Below are positions 49,937 through 58,567 of a DNA stretch of 64,000 nucleotides, piece by piece. The notes under the pieces are model-generated. The model made no database searches. It worked only from the letters and a program-made list of their open reading frames with translations, and had not been told where the DNA came from. The stretch is from Arthrobacter oryzae. Lineage in GTDB: Bacteria > Actinomycetota > Actinomycetes > Actinomycetales > Micrococcaceae. The stretch lies in contig NZ_CP132204.1 of NCBI RefSeq assembly GCF_030718995.1, positions 3,100,001-3,164,000 of the forward strand. Direction: 5' to 3'. The translations under genes and the position numbers were made by a program. Each line of letters begins with the position of its first letter. Positions within the stretch are counted from its first letter, which is position 1.

Positions 49937-49942
49937 GGATAA

Positions 49943-50446
49943 GTGCATTCGCAGATCCTCATTCGCCCGGCCGTCCCGGCAGATTTCGACGCCGTGGCCC
50001 GCATTACGCGGGACGCCTACCTTGCCGCCGGCTACTTCGCGAGTGCGGACCACCCCTACATGCGTCAGATCCAGGACGTGGCCACACGGGCACGTCAGGC
50101 CACCATCTGGGTTGCCGAGCGTGCCGGTCGTATCGTTGGTTCGGTGACCCTCGCCGTCGCCGGTGAACCGTTTGCGGATATCGCGCTGCCCGACGAACTC
50201 GAATTCCGCATGCTCGTGGTTGACCCGGCCGTCCAGCGCAGCGGTGCCGGCAAGGCCATGGTCGAGGCGATCATCGAGCACGCGAAGTCGCTGGATGGAG
50301 TCAAGGCCGTGGCCCTGACCACCGGCCGCACCTGGGAAAGCGCCCACGGGCTGTACCGGAAAACAGGCTTCCAGCGCGTTCCCGGGCGGGACTGGTTCGT
50401 GCCGGACACCGACATAAAGCTGCTGGTTTACCGGCTCGACGTGTAG
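49943..50446 (+). CDS. GNAT family N-acetyltransferase
   Basis: A 167-residue GNAT acetyltransferase. The acetyl-CoA site is seen in FRMLVVDPAVQRSGAGKAMVEA, matching the V-x-P-x-x-(Q/R)-x-x-G-x-(G/A) motif A, followed by the C-terminal MYxxxGF equivalent, LYRKTGFQRVP. The acceptor is unknown. The GTG start is used because the conserved fold begins at ILIRPAVPADFDAVARI and no ATG is nearby; spacing to TACCAT suggests a leaderless mRNA. A Rid protein gene follows 47 bases downstream. Confidence 0.9.
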   Translation: MHSQILIRPAVPADFDAVARITRDAYLAAGYFASADHPYMRQIQDVATRARQATIWVAERAGRIVGSVTLAVAGEPFADIALPDELEFRMLVVDPAVQRSGAGKAMVEAIIEHAKSLDGVKAVALTTGRTWESAHGLYRKTGFQRVPGRDWFVPDTDIKLLVYRLDV

Positions 50447-50493
50447 CCGCCCTAAAGTGGTGCCGACTCAAGGCACCATCGAAAGGCACACCC

Positions 50494-50877
50494 ATGCGCA
50501 AGACATTCGGCTCCGGCTCCTCGTGGGAGCAGACCCTCGGCTATTCCCGTGCGGTGCAGGTGGACAACACCCTGTACATCTCCGCCACCGCGGCGAGCGG
50601 TGAGAACGGAATCGTGGGCGAGGATTTCTACAGCCAAACAAAGTTCATCCTCGAAAAGCTGGGCGCCGTCCTGGCCGAGGCCGGGTTCGCCTACGAGGAC
50701 GTAGTGCAGTCGAAGCTGTACCTGACGGACATCAGCAAGTGGGAAGACGCCGGCCGGGCGCACGGTGAGGTGTTCGGCGAGATCCGCCCCACGCTGTCCC
50801 TGGTCCACGTGCTGCCGTTCCTCGACCCCAAGATGCTCGTGGAGATCGAACTGGTAGCCCAGAAGAGCGCCAGCTAG
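50494..50877 (+). CDS. Rid (YjgF/YER057c/UK114) family protein
   Basis: A 127-residue Rid-superfamily protein, expected to form trimers with ligand sites between subunits. The ending LVHVLPFLDPKMLVEIELVA matches the family pattern. Archetypal RidA deaminates reactive enamine/imine intermediates using an Arg in the P-x-R-x-T-V block; here the block reads EIRPTLSLVHV and that Arg is not in register. It probably belongs to another Rid subgroup of unknown activity. GAAAGG precedes the ATG. Its stop overlaps the convergent response regulator gene by four bases. Confidence 0.88.
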   Translation: MRKTFGSGSSWEQTLGYSRAVQVDNTLYISATAASGENGIVGEDFYSQTKFILEKLGAVLAEAGFAYEDVVQSKLYLTDISKWEDAGRAHGEVFGEIRPTLSLVHVLPFLDPKMLVEIELVAQKSAS

Positions 50878-51536
50878 CTAGCCGGCAGGCCGTAGCGGTG
50901 TTCCGGGCGTCCGGTGGTGCCGTAGCGGAGCTGGATGTCGACGGCGCCGTCGTCCGCCAGCGAGGACAGGTACCGCTGGGCGGTGGCCCGTGATACCCCT
51001 ACGCGTCCGGCCACTTCTGCTGCCGAGTACTGCTCTCCGGGTTCCAAGGACTCAAGAACGGCGGCCTCGGTCGCGGAGCGGGGCTTGGCTGACGCCGTGA
51101 CGTCGCCCGGGATCAGCGAACGTTTGGCGCGCTCCACCGTGTCCTGGTCCAGCGCACCCGGCTGGGCCAGGATCCGGCGGTAGCGGGCGTAGGAGCGGAG
51201 CTGCTGCGACAGGGACTCGGCCGTGAACGGCTTCAACAGGTAGCCCAGGGCGCCGCGCCGGAACGCCACGCGCAGGGAGGCCGCGTCCGAGGCCGCACTC
51301 AGGATCATGGTGTCCACGTCCAGCTGGCCGAGCAGGTCAAGGCCCGACGCATCCGGCAGGTAAACATCCAGCAGCACCAGGTCCGGGCGCAGGCTGTGGA
51401 TGGCCTGCAACGCCAGCGATGCCGAGCCCGCCGGCGGCAGCGCCATAAAACCCGCCACCGAATCCACATAGGCGGCGTGCAGCTTGGCGACGTGGAAGTC
51501 GTCATCCACAATCAGCACCCTGAGATCCTCAGCCAT
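50874..51536 (-). CDS. CitB/DcuR-type response regulator
   Basis: A 220-residue response regulator. The receiver domain has the acidic pair (LIVDDDFHVA), the phospho-acceptor Asp in LVLLDVYLPDASG near residue 57, and the Lys of LKPF. The output domain is a helix-turn-helix of the CitB/DcuR kind (QYSAAEVAGRVGVSRATAQRYLSSLADDG). Partnered with the overlapping histidine kinase, it should control the divergent citrate transporter gene. Its start lies within the end of the kinase gene (8-base overlap). Confidence 0.93.
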   Translation of the reverse strand: MAEDLRVLIVDDDFHVAKLHAAYVDSVAGFMALPPAGSASLALQAIHSLRPDLVLLDVYLPDASGLDLLGQLDVDTMILSAASDAASLRVAFRRGALGYLLKPFTAESLSQQLRSYARYRRILAQPGALDQDTVERAKRSLIPGDVTASAKPRSATEAAVLESLEPGEQYSAAEVAGRVGVSRATAQRYLSSLADDGAVDIQLRYGTTGRPEHRYGLPAS

Positions 51537-53307
51537 CGTTATCCTTTCCGATTACGTCGTTGTTTCCGGCAGTGCTCCCGGCAGTGGTTCCCGGCAGCGT
51601 CGCCATGAACACCGCGCCGGGCCCGCCGGGGGAGCCGGGCTCCAGGATCCGGACGTCGCCGCCGCGGCGCCGCGCCAGCTGCCTGGCGAGGGCCAGCCCC
51701 AAACCCTGTCCGCCGCCGGCACGCGCCGGCCGTGCCGCCGTCGTGAATCCCTCCGCGAAGACGGCTTCCGCTGCGTCCGCCACGGATCCGTCCGCACCTG
51801 TTTCGCCCGCCCCGTCCGCACCGGCGTCGGCAGGCGGGCCGGAAGCCAGACCGTCGCCTGAGTCCGCGACGACGATGTGCAGCGTGCCGCCGTCGGGCCC
51901 CGGCTCGTCCAGCAGCTCCACTTCCACCCAGCGGTCCGGCGCGGAGCCGGCGACGGCGGCGTTCACGGCGTTGTCGATCAGGTTCCCCAGCACCGTGGTG
52001 ACATCCTGCGGCTCGGTGACCTGGCCGCGGACCAGGGTTTCCGGGCCGATCCGCAGCGTCACGCCGCGTTCGTCCGCTTCCACGCCCTTGGCGCCGACGA
52101 AGGCCTGCAGGTACGGGTCCTGGAGCAGCTCGGCCTGGTCCACCGGGAACTTCAGCGGACCGGTGGCGGCCAGCCGCGCCAGGTAATCGCGGGCCTGCTG
52201 GTGCTGCCCGATGCTCATGAAGCCGGCAATGGTGTGCAGCTGGTTGGCGAACTCGTGGCGCTGGGCGCGCAAGGCGGTGGACATGGTGCCCACGGCATCC
52301 AGCTGTCGGGTGAGGTGCTGCAGTTCGGTGCGGTCGCGGAGCATCACCACCCAGCCCAGGTCTTCCTGCCGGTGCAGCGCCTTGCGGGCACTGGCCACCA
52401 GCACGCGGGCACCCGCAATGATTTCGACGGCGTCCCCTTCAGACGCATCCGGCCGGGTCAGGGCCTTCAGCTGCTCCGGGACCGGGGCCCACTCCCACGG
52501 TGAACCGGCGAGATCCGGCCGGCCAAGCAGCCGCTGGGCGGCGGCATTGAAGACGCTGATCCTGCCGTCCGCCGCGACGCCGATCACGCCGTCGTCAACC
52601 CCCTGCAGGACGGCCACCTGGTCATGGACCAGCGTGCTGATCTCCTCCGGTTCCAGGCCCAGCGTCAGCCGCTGCAGGCGGCGGCGCAGCAGGAACGAGG
52701 CCAGGATCCCGGCCAGCAGCGAACCCGCCGCGGTCAGCGCGATCGGCGTGATGTCCCGGGCAAGGCTCTGGACAATGCTCTCGGTGGAATACCCCACGCT
52801 GACCTCGCCCACCACGGCCTCCGAACCGGGAGCGAAAACCGGCACCTTGGCACCGGCGGAGGGACCCAGCGTGCCGGTGTTCCGGGTGGTGACCTCCTTG
52901 CCGGCGAGGGCCTCGGAGGGATCCGTGCTGACTTTTTCGCCCAGCCGCTCGGCGTCGGGGTGGGCCAGCCGCAGGCCGGTTTCGTCCGTGATCACCACGA
53001 ACAATGCTCCGGTGCGGGTCCGTGCACCTTCGGCCACGGCCATCAGCGGGCCGGCCAGCAGCACCGGAGCCGGGGGAGTGCCCGCCTCGCGGCTGATGGC
53101 CTGGACCTCCCGGCGGACCGCAGGGTCCGAGGCCACCGTCCGGGCCAGGGTGAGCGCCTGGTTCTCAGCTTCCCGGCCCAGCCGCTCGTAGGTCAGCCAG
53201 GCGTGCACGGCACCGCTGAGCAGCACCACGAGCACCACCACCCCGAGCTGGAGCAGCAGGGTCTGGGTGGAAAACCGCAGCGGCTGCCTGGGTGCCGGAC
53301 GCTTCAT
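51529..53307 (-). CDS. CitA/DcuS-type sensor histidine kinase
   Basis: A 592-residue sensor kinase. A first helix (about 17-38) and a second (about 180-205) bracket an extracytoplasmic sensor domain of about 140 residues, of the kind binding citrate or C4-dicarboxylates in CitA/DcuS. A cytoplasmic PAS domain follows (VLQGVDDGVIGVAADGRISVFNAAAQRLLG). The SpoOB-like H-box is LRAQRHEFANQLHTIAGFM. The ATPase has NLIDNAVNAA and ADSGDGL, then an Ala/Gly/Asp-rich insertion of about 30 residues before GGGQGLGLALARQL. ATG 53307 follows GGAGGG; reading could extend 31 codons upstream but without support. It is divergent from the CitMHS gene. Confidence 0.93.
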   Translation of the reverse strand: MKRPAPRQPLRFSTQTLLLQLGVVVLVVLLSGAVHAWLTYERLGREAENQALTLARTVASDPAVRREVQAISREAGTPPAPVLLAGPLMAVAEGARTRTGALFVVITDETGLRLAHPDAERLGEKVSTDPSEALAGKEVTTRNTGTLGPSAGAKVPVFAPGSEAVVGEVSVGYSTESIVQSLARDITPIALTAAGSLLAGILASFLLRRRLQRLTLGLEPEEISTLVHDQVAVLQGVDDGVIGVAADGRISVFNAAAQRLLGRPDLAGSPWEWAPVPEQLKALTRPDASEGDAVEIIAGARVLVASARKALHRQEDLGWVVMLRDRTELQHLTRQLDAVGTMSTALRAQRHEFANQLHTIAGFMSIGQHQQARDYLARLAATGPLKFPVDQAELLQDPYLQAFVGAKGVEADERGVTLRIGPETLVRGQVTEPQDVTTVLGNLIDNAVNAAVAGSAPDRWVEVELLDEPGPDGGTLHIVVADSGDGLASGPPADAGADGAGETGADGSVADAAEAVFAEGFTTAARPARAGGGQGLGLALARQLARRRGGDVRILEPGSPGGPGAVFMATLPGTTAGSTAGNNDVIGKDNDG

Positions 53308-53368
53308 TGCCCTCCTGACGGGGTGGCGGCTGCTGTGACGGTGTGCTGACGGGGTTGTTGAGCTAAAT

Positions 53369-53381
53369 GAGCAAAATGCTC
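53369..53381. promoter_or_regulatory. Palindrome in the divergent sensor kinase / citrate transporter gap
   Basis: GAGCA-AAA-TGCTC lies in the AT-richest part of the 191-base gap, about 60 bases before the kinase start and 120 before the transporter start. It is a candidate site for the CitB-like regulator; I could not define either promoter. Confidence 0.35.
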
Positions 53382-53498
53382 CCAATAAGCAGTATGCCAA
53401 TCAATTGAGCCAAAGGCACGGCCGTGACGCGGGCCACTCTAACGTCTGTAGTGCGCATCACACCGGAGTGGTGCCACTGACTGACAAAGGAGCCGGCC

Positions 53499-54974
53499 GT
53501 GCTGGTATTACTTGGATTCGCCATGATCGCGGTATTCATGGTGCTGATCATGACGAAGAAGTTGACGCCAGTGCTGGCGCTGATCATCGTCCCCACCGTT
53601 TTCGGGCTGTTCGCCGGGGCAGGACTCGGCATTGGCGACATGGTGCTGGACTCCATGAAGTCCATGACCTCCACCGCAGCCCTGCTGATGTTCGCCATCA
53701 TCTACTTCGGCCTGATGATCGACGTCGGACTGTTCGACCCGCTGGTGCGCTTCATCCTCCGCAAGCTGGGCAACGACCCCGCCAAGGTGGTGCTCGGCAC
53801 CGCCCTGCTGGCTGCCGCCGTCTCCCTCGACGGCGACGGTTCCACCACGTTCATCCTCACCACCGCGGCCATGCTGCCCATCTACCTCCGGCTGAAGATG
53901 AGCCCCGTAGTCCTCACCTGCGTGGCCGGCCTGGCCAACGGCACCATGAACATCGTCCCGTGGGGCGGCCCCACGGCCCGTGCCGCCAGCGCCCTGAAGA
54001 TCGACGTCAACGACGTCTTCGTCCCCATGATCCCCTCCCTGATCGCGGGCCTCGCCGTCGTCCTGGCCTTTGCCTGGGTGCTCGGCCTGCAGGAACGCAA
54101 CCGCCTCCGCGCCACCCAGCCCGAAATCTGGGGCGTGCCCGATACCGCTGAAGCGTTCGACGGCGGCAGCGCCGCCGGCGGTTCGGGCTCCGGCCGCCGC
54201 GGTTCCGGCAGCTCAGCCGTTCCCGCAACGGGCGGCCCCGCAGGCATCTCACCTGAAGGCTCCTCCGTGGCCGTCCTGGAACGAACCGAACTGCTGGTGG
54301 ACGACAGTGACACCGCCATGGCCGACACCGCACTGGACCCCAACCGTAAGACCCTGCGCCCCAAGCTGCAGTGGTTCAACCTGGGGCTGACCATCGCCGT
54401 CATGGGCATGCTCATCGCGGACCTCGTCCCCCTGCCGTACGTCTTCATGGTGGGCTCGGCCATCGCCCTGCTGGTCAACTTCCCCCACGTCAAGGACCAG
54501 GGCGCTCAGCTCGTGGCCCACGCTCCGTCAATCGTGGCCGTGGTCAGCATGGTCATGGCCGCTGCAGTGCTGACCGGCGTCCTCACCGGCACCGGCATGG
54601 TTGAAGCGATGTCCGCGTGGCTTGTGCAGATCATCCCCGCGGACATGGGGCCGCTGATGGCTGTCATCACCGGTGTCCTCAGCATCCCCATGACGTTCTT
54701 CATGAGCAACGATGCCTTCTACTTCGGCGTCCTCCCGGTCCTCAGCGAGACCGCTGCGCACTACGGCATCAGCGCGGCCGAGATGGCCCGCGCCTCCATC
54801 ACCGGCCAGCCGTTCCACATGCAGAGCCCGCTGGTTCCTGCCATCCTGCTCCTGGTGTCCCTGGCCAAAGTGGACCTGGGCGACCACCACAAGAAGGTGC
54901 TGTGGCGCAGTGCCGTCGTCTCCCTCGTCATGCTGGGTGTCGGAATGCTGACGGGAGCCATCGGTATCGGTTAG
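53499..54974 (+). CDS. CitMHS family citrate:proton symporter
   Basis: A 491-residue transporter with about 12 membrane segments of the CitMHS type, which imports citrate complexed with a divalent metal. Family features include AIIYFGLMIDVGLFDPLVRFIL, AVSLDGDGSTTFILTTAAMLPI and ANGTMNIVPWGGPTARAA in the N-half, and MTFFMSNDAFYFGVLPVL in the C-half. A Ser/Gly-rich cytoplasmic loop of about 75 residues (around 205-280) separates the halves. GTG 53499 follows AAAGGAG. Divergence from a CitA/CitB-type two-component system supports citrate or a related tricarboxylate as substrate; the metal preference is unknown. Confidence 0.92.
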   Translation: MLVLLGFAMIAVFMVLIMTKKLTPVLALIIVPTVFGLFAGAGLGIGDMVLDSMKSMTSTAALLMFAIIYFGLMIDVGLFDPLVRFILRKLGNDPAKVVLGTALLAAAVSLDGDGSTTFILTTAAMLPIYLRLKMSPVVLTCVAGLANGTMNIVPWGGPTARAASALKIDVNDVFVPMIPSLIAGLAVVLAFAWVLGLQERNRLRATQPEIWGVPDTAEAFDGGSAAGGSGSGRRGSGSSAVPATGGPAGISPEGSSVAVLERTELLVDDSDTAMADTALDPNRKTLRPKLQWFNLGLTIAVMGMLIADLVPLPYVFMVGSAIALLVNFPHVKDQGAQLVAHAPSIVAVVSMVMAAAVLTGVLTGTGMVEAMSAWLVQIIPADMGPLMAVITGVLSIPMTFFMSNDAFYFGVLPVLSETAAHYGISAAEMARASITGQPFHMQSPLVPAILLLVSLAKVDLGDHHKKVLWRSAVVSLVMLGVGMLTGAIGIG

Positions 54975-55025
54975 GGTAAAGCTGCCTGCGGCTGGCTGCT
55001 TGCAGCCCGGCTGCGGGTCGGTGCT

Positions 55026-55061
55026 GCCCGTCTGACGCCCGCTGGGGGTCGTCAGGCGGGC
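55026..55061 (+). terminator. Hairpin between the citrate transporter gene and gatC
   Basis: GCCCGTCTGACG (55026-55037) pairs with CGTCAGGCGGGC (55050-55061) with one G-T wobble across a 12-base loop. It probably ends the transporter transcript, though no T-tract follows. Confidence 0.5.
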
Positions 55062-55075
55062 ACACTGTTGCAACG

Positions 55076-55081
55076 TAGACT
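55076..55081 (+). promoter_or_regulatory. Candidate -10 element of the gatCAB operon
   Basis: TAGACT lies 36 bases before the gatC start, immediately after the upstream hairpin. It would give a leader of about 30 bases containing the AGGGGAG ribosome site. The -35 region is not consensus. Confidence 0.4.
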
Positions 55082-55117
55082 ATGGGGGAAACCAAAACTA
55101 CATTGCAGGGGAGATCC

Positions 55118-55414
55118 ATGGCTGCGATCAACCGCGACGACGTCGCGCATCTCGCGCGTCTCGCGCACATCGAGATGAGTGCTGAAGAGCTGGACCGGAT
55201 GGCCGGCGAACTCGCCGTCATCGTCGATTCAGTGAAGTCCGTAAGTGAAGCCGCCGGTGATGACGTCCCGGCCACGTCCCACCCGATTCCGCTGACAAAC
55301 GTGTTCCGCGAGGACGTTGTAGGCCACACCTTCACAGCCGAGCAGTCCCTGAGCGGTGCCCCCGACGCATACGAAGGCCGCTTCAAGGTTCCGGCCATCC
55401 TGGATGAGGACTGA
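55118..55414 (+). CDS. gatC: Asp/Glu-tRNA amidotransferase subunit C
   Basis: A 98-residue GatC that wraps around and stabilises GatA in the amidotransferase. The conserved opening AAINRDDVAHLARLAHIEMS and the ending SLSGAPDAYEGRFKVPAILDED are typical. ATG 55118 follows AGGGGAG; a start 12 codons upstream would extend beyond the conserved N-terminus. The gene is three bases before gatA. Confidence 0.95.
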   Translation: MAAINRDDVAHLARLAHIEMSAEELDRMAGELAVIVDSVKSVSEAAGDDVPATSHPIPLTNVFREDVVGHTFTAEQSLSGAPDAYEGRFKVPAILDED

Positions 55415-55417
55415 TAC

Positions 55418-56977
55418 ATGACTGACAACAACGTTCTGATCCGCCTCTCCGCCTCCGCGCTCGCCGAGAAGCTCGCGGCCGGCGAGGTCACCTCCGTCGA
55501 AGTTACCCAGGCCTACCTGGACCGCATCGCAGCGGTCGACGGCGGCCCCCGGGGAGTCCACGCCTTCCTGCACGTGAACACGGAGGAGGCGCTCGCCGTC
55601 GCCGCAGAGGTTGACGCCATCCGCGCCGCGGGCGGCGCCGGCGCTGCGGAACTCCACGAACTCGCCGGCGTCCCCATCGCCGTCAAGGACCTCATTGTCA
55701 CCATCGGCCAGCCCACCACGGCCGGCTCCAAGATCCTCGAAGGCTGGTACAGCCCGTACGACGCCACGGTGGTCAAGCGCCTCCGCGACGCCAAAATGCC
55801 CATCCTGGGCAAGACCAACCTGGACGAATTCGCCATGGGTTCTTCCACGGAGCACTCCGCCTACGGACCCACCCGCAACCCGTGGGACCTGGACCGGATC
55901 CCGGGCGGCTCCGGCGGTGGCTCCGCTGCCGCCGTCGCCGCTTTCGAAGCGCCCCTTGCCCTCGGCACGGACACAGGCGGATCCATCCGCCAGCCCGGCG
56001 CCGTCACCGGCACCGTGGGCGTCAAGCCCACCTACGGCAGCGTTTCGCGCTACGGCGCTATCGCGATGGCGTCCTCGCTGGACCAGATCGGACCGGTCTC
56101 CCGCACCGTGCTGGACTCGGCGCTGCTCCACCAGGTCATCGGCGGCCACGATCCTCGTGATTCCACGTCACTGCCGGATCCGTTGGACGACCTCGTCGCT
56201 GCCGCCCGGACGGGCAATGTGGACGGCATGAAGATCGGCATCATCAAGGAACTCCACGGCGAGGGCTACCAGGCCGGCGTCGAGAACCGCTTCAACGAAT
56301 CGCTGGAGCTGCTCAAGCAGGCCGGCGCGGAAATCGTTGAGGTGTCCTGCCCCAACTTCAAGTACGCCCTGGGTGCCTACTACCTGATCATGCCGTCGGA
56401 GGCCTCCTCCAACCTGGCCAAGTTCGACGGCGTCCGGTTCGGCCTGCGGGTCCTGCCCAAGGACGCGCCGCTCACCATCGAGCGCGTGATGGGTGCCACC
56501 CGCGCCGCCGGCTTCGGCGACGAAGTGAAGCGCCGCATCATCCTGGGCACCTACGCGCTCAGCGCCGGCTACTACGACGCCTACTACGGCTCGGCCCAGA
56601 AGGTCCGCACCCTGATCCAGCGTGACTTCGAGGCGGCGTTCGCGCAGGCCGACGTCCTGATCTCCCCGACGGCCCCCACCACGGCCTTCAAGCTGGGCGA
56701 GAAGCTGAACGACCCCCTGGCTATGTACCTGAACGACGTCGCCACGATTCCGGCGAACATGGCCGGCGTCCCGGGCCTGTCCCTGCCGGGCGGCCTGGCT
56801 GACGAGGACGGACTGCCCGTCGGTATCCAGCTTCTTGCCCCGGCCCGCCAGGATGCGCGCCTGTACCGCGTGGGCGCCGTGCTCGAATCGCTGCTCGAGG
56901 CACAGTGGGGCGGCCCGCTGCTGGACCGTGCTCCGGCCCTGACTGAAACTGTCCCGAGCCACGGAGGTTCACACTAA
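55418..56977 (+). CDS. gatA: Asp/Glu-tRNA amidotransferase subunit A
   Basis: A 519-residue amidase-signature subunit that releases ammonia from glutamine. The Ser-cis-Ser-Lys triad is visible: Lys in IAVKDLIVT (near residue 90), the [15 protein letters not shown] motif near 165, and [13 protein letters not shown] near 190, which supplies the nucleophilic serine. The product is channelled to GatB to convert Glu-tRNA(Gln) or Asp-tRNA(Asn). The TAA stop shares its final A with the gatB ATG. Confidence 0.96.
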   Translation: MTDNNVLIRLSASALAEKLAAGEVTSVEVTQAYLDRIAAVDGGPRGVHAFLHVNTEEALAVAAEVDAIRAAGGAGAAELHELAGVPIAVKDLIVTIGQPTTAGSKILEGWYSPYDATVVKRLRDAKMPILGKTNLDEFAMGSSTEHSAYGPTRNPWDLDRIPGGSGGGSAAAVAAFEAPLALGTDTGGSIRQPGAVTGTVGVKPTYGSVSRYGAIAMASSLDQIGPVSRTVLDSALLHQVIGGHDPRDSTSLPDPLDDLVAAARTGNVDGMKIGIIKELHGEGYQAGVENRFNESLELLKQAGAEIVEVSCPNFKYALGAYYLIMPSEASSNLAKFDGVRFGLRVLPKDAPLTIERVMGATRAAGFGDEVKRRIILGTYALSAGYYDAYYGSAQKVRTLIQRDFEAAFAQADVLISPTAPTTAFKLGEKLNDPLAMYLNDVATIPANMAGVPGLSLPGGLADEDGLPVGIQLLAPARQDARLYRVGAVLESLLEAQWGGPLLDRAPALTETVPSHGGSH

Positions 56978-58482
56978 TGACTGACGCAACCCTGAGCTTC
57001 GAAGAGGCCATGGAGAAGTACGATCCCGTCCTGGGCTTCGAGGTCCACGTGGAGCTCAACACCAAGACGAAGATGTTCTCCTCGGCACCGAACGTCTTCG
57101 GCGATGAGCCCAACACGAACGTCAACGAGGTGGACCTCGGCATGCCCGGCGTGCTGCCCGTGGTGAACAAGACCGCGATTGAGTCCTCCATCAAGATCGG
57201 CCTGGCGCTCAACTGCAAGATCGCCGAGACCTGCCGCTTCGCCCGGAAGAACTACTTCTACCCGGACACCCCGAAGAACTTCCAGACCTCGCAGTACGAC
57301 GAACCCATCGCGTACGACGGCTACCTGGACATCGAACTGTCGGACGGCACCGTGTTCCGCGTCGAAATCGAGCGCGCCCACATGGAAGAGGACGCCGGCA
57401 AGCTGACGCACATGGGCGGATCCGCAGGACGCATCCAGGGTGCGGACTACTCGCTGGTGGACTACAACCGCTCCGGCGTTCCGCTCGTCGAGATTGTCAC
57501 CAAGCCGATCCAGGGTGCAGGCAGCCGTGCCCCTGAGCTGGCCAAGGCCTATGTCGCCGCGGTCCGGGAGATCGTCAAGAACCTCGGCGTTTCGGACGCG
57601 AAGATGGAGCGCGGCAACGTGCGCTGTGACGCCAACGTGTCACTGCGCCCGCACGGCCGCGAACGCTTCGGCATCCGCTCGGAAACCAAGAACGTCAACT
57701 CGCTGCGCGCCGTCGAACACGCCGTCCGTTACGAGATCCAGAGGCACGCCGCCGTCCTGGACTCCGGTGAGCCGGTCGTCCAGGAAACACGCCACTGGCA
57801 CGAGGACACCCGCTCGACGACGTCGGGCCGGGCCAAGTCCGACGCCGACGACTACCGCTACTTCCCGGAGCCGGACCTGGTTCCGATTGTTGCCTCCCGT
57901 GAATGGGTGGAGGAACTGCGTGCCACCCTGCCCGAGCCGCCCGCCGAGCGCCGCAAGCGCCTGCAGGCCGACTGGGGATACTCGGACCTGGAGTTCCGTG
58001 ACGTGGTTAACGCCGGTGTCATGGACGAGATCGAGGAAACCATCGCCGCCGGCGCCACCGCCACCGTGGCCCGCAAGTGGTGGATGGGCGAGATCGTGGG
58101 CCGCGCCAAGAATGCGGACGTCGACCCCGGCCAGCTGGGGGTCAAGCCCGAAACCATCGTGGAACTGAACAGGATGGTGGAAGCCGGCAAGATCAACAAC
58201 AAGATGGCCGCGGAAGTGCTCGACGGCGTGCTCGCCGGCGAAGGCACCCCGGCGGAGATCGTGGAGAAGCGCGGCCTGGCCGTGGTCTCCGACGACGGCC
58301 CTCTGCTGGAAGCCATCGACGCGGCACTTGCCGCGCAGCCCGGCGTCGCGGACAAGATCCGCGGCGGCAAGCTGCAGGCCATCGGTGCGATTGTGGGCGG
58401 CGTCATGAAGGCCACCCGCGGGCAGGCCGACGCCGGTCGCGTGCGCGAACTGATCCTGCAGCGCCTCGGCGTCGAAGGCTAA
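56977..58482 (+). CDS. gatB: Asp/Glu-tRNA amidotransferase subunit B
   Basis: A 501-residue GatB kinase/transamidase subunit. It starts with YDPVLGFEVHVELNTKTKMF, contains LGMPGVLPVVN, the ARKNYFYPDTPKNFQTSQYD block and NVRCDANVSLRP, and ends with the YqeY-like tail domain (GGVMKATRGQADAGRVRELI). Together with gatC and gatA it gives the complete complex, implying that this organism makes Gln-tRNA (and perhaps Asn-tRNA) indirectly. A large palindrome begins ten bases after the stop. Confidence 0.96.
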   Translation: MTDATLSFEEAMEKYDPVLGFEVHVELNTKTKMFSSAPNVFGDEPNTNVNEVDLGMPGVLPVVNKTAIESSIKIGLALNCKIAETCRFARKNYFYPDTPKNFQTSQYDEPIAYDGYLDIELSDGTVFRVEIERAHMEEDAGKLTHMGGSAGRIQGADYSLVDYNRSGVPLVEIVTKPIQGAGSRAPELAKAYVAAVREIVKNLGVSDAKMERGNVRCDANVSLRPHGRERFGIRSETKNVNSLRAVEHAVRYEIQRHAAVLDSGEPVVQETRHWHEDTRSTTSGRAKSDADDYRYFPEPDLVPIVASREWVEELRATLPEPPAERRKRLQADWGYSDLEFRDVVNAGVMDEIEETIAAGATATVARKWWMGEIVGRAKNADVDPGQLGVKPETIVELNRMVEAGKINNKMAAEVLDGVLAGEGTPAEIVEKRGLAVVSDDGPLLEAIDAALAAQPGVADKIRGGKLQAIGAIVGGVMKATRGQADAGRVRELILQRLGVEG

Positions 58483-58491
58483 GCCACGCGA

Positions 58492-58567
58492 TTTAACCCA
58501 ACTGGGTCGCAGTTAATGTCGTTTAGAACGCTCATAACGACATCTACTGCGACCTAGTTGGGTTTAA
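58492..58567. repeat. 76-base imperfect palindrome between convergent genes (REP-like or bidirectional terminator)
   Basis: The left arm (58492-58523) and right arm (58536-58567) pair at 28 of 32 positions around a 12-base loop. Cores such as AACCCAACT, GGTCGCAGT and ATGTCGTT are shared. The outer end is TTTAA on both strands. The right arm covers the LysR stop codon. It could end both gatB and lysR transcripts, or be a copy of a dispersed intergenic repeat; the arms are longer than a simple terminator needs. Confidence 0.8.

Noticed and set aside
48569..49942. 457-residue plus-strand frame over the LLM monooxygenase gene and the decamer array
   Set aside because: Covers a clear minus-strand enzyme; its extension through the repeat array is an effect of composition.
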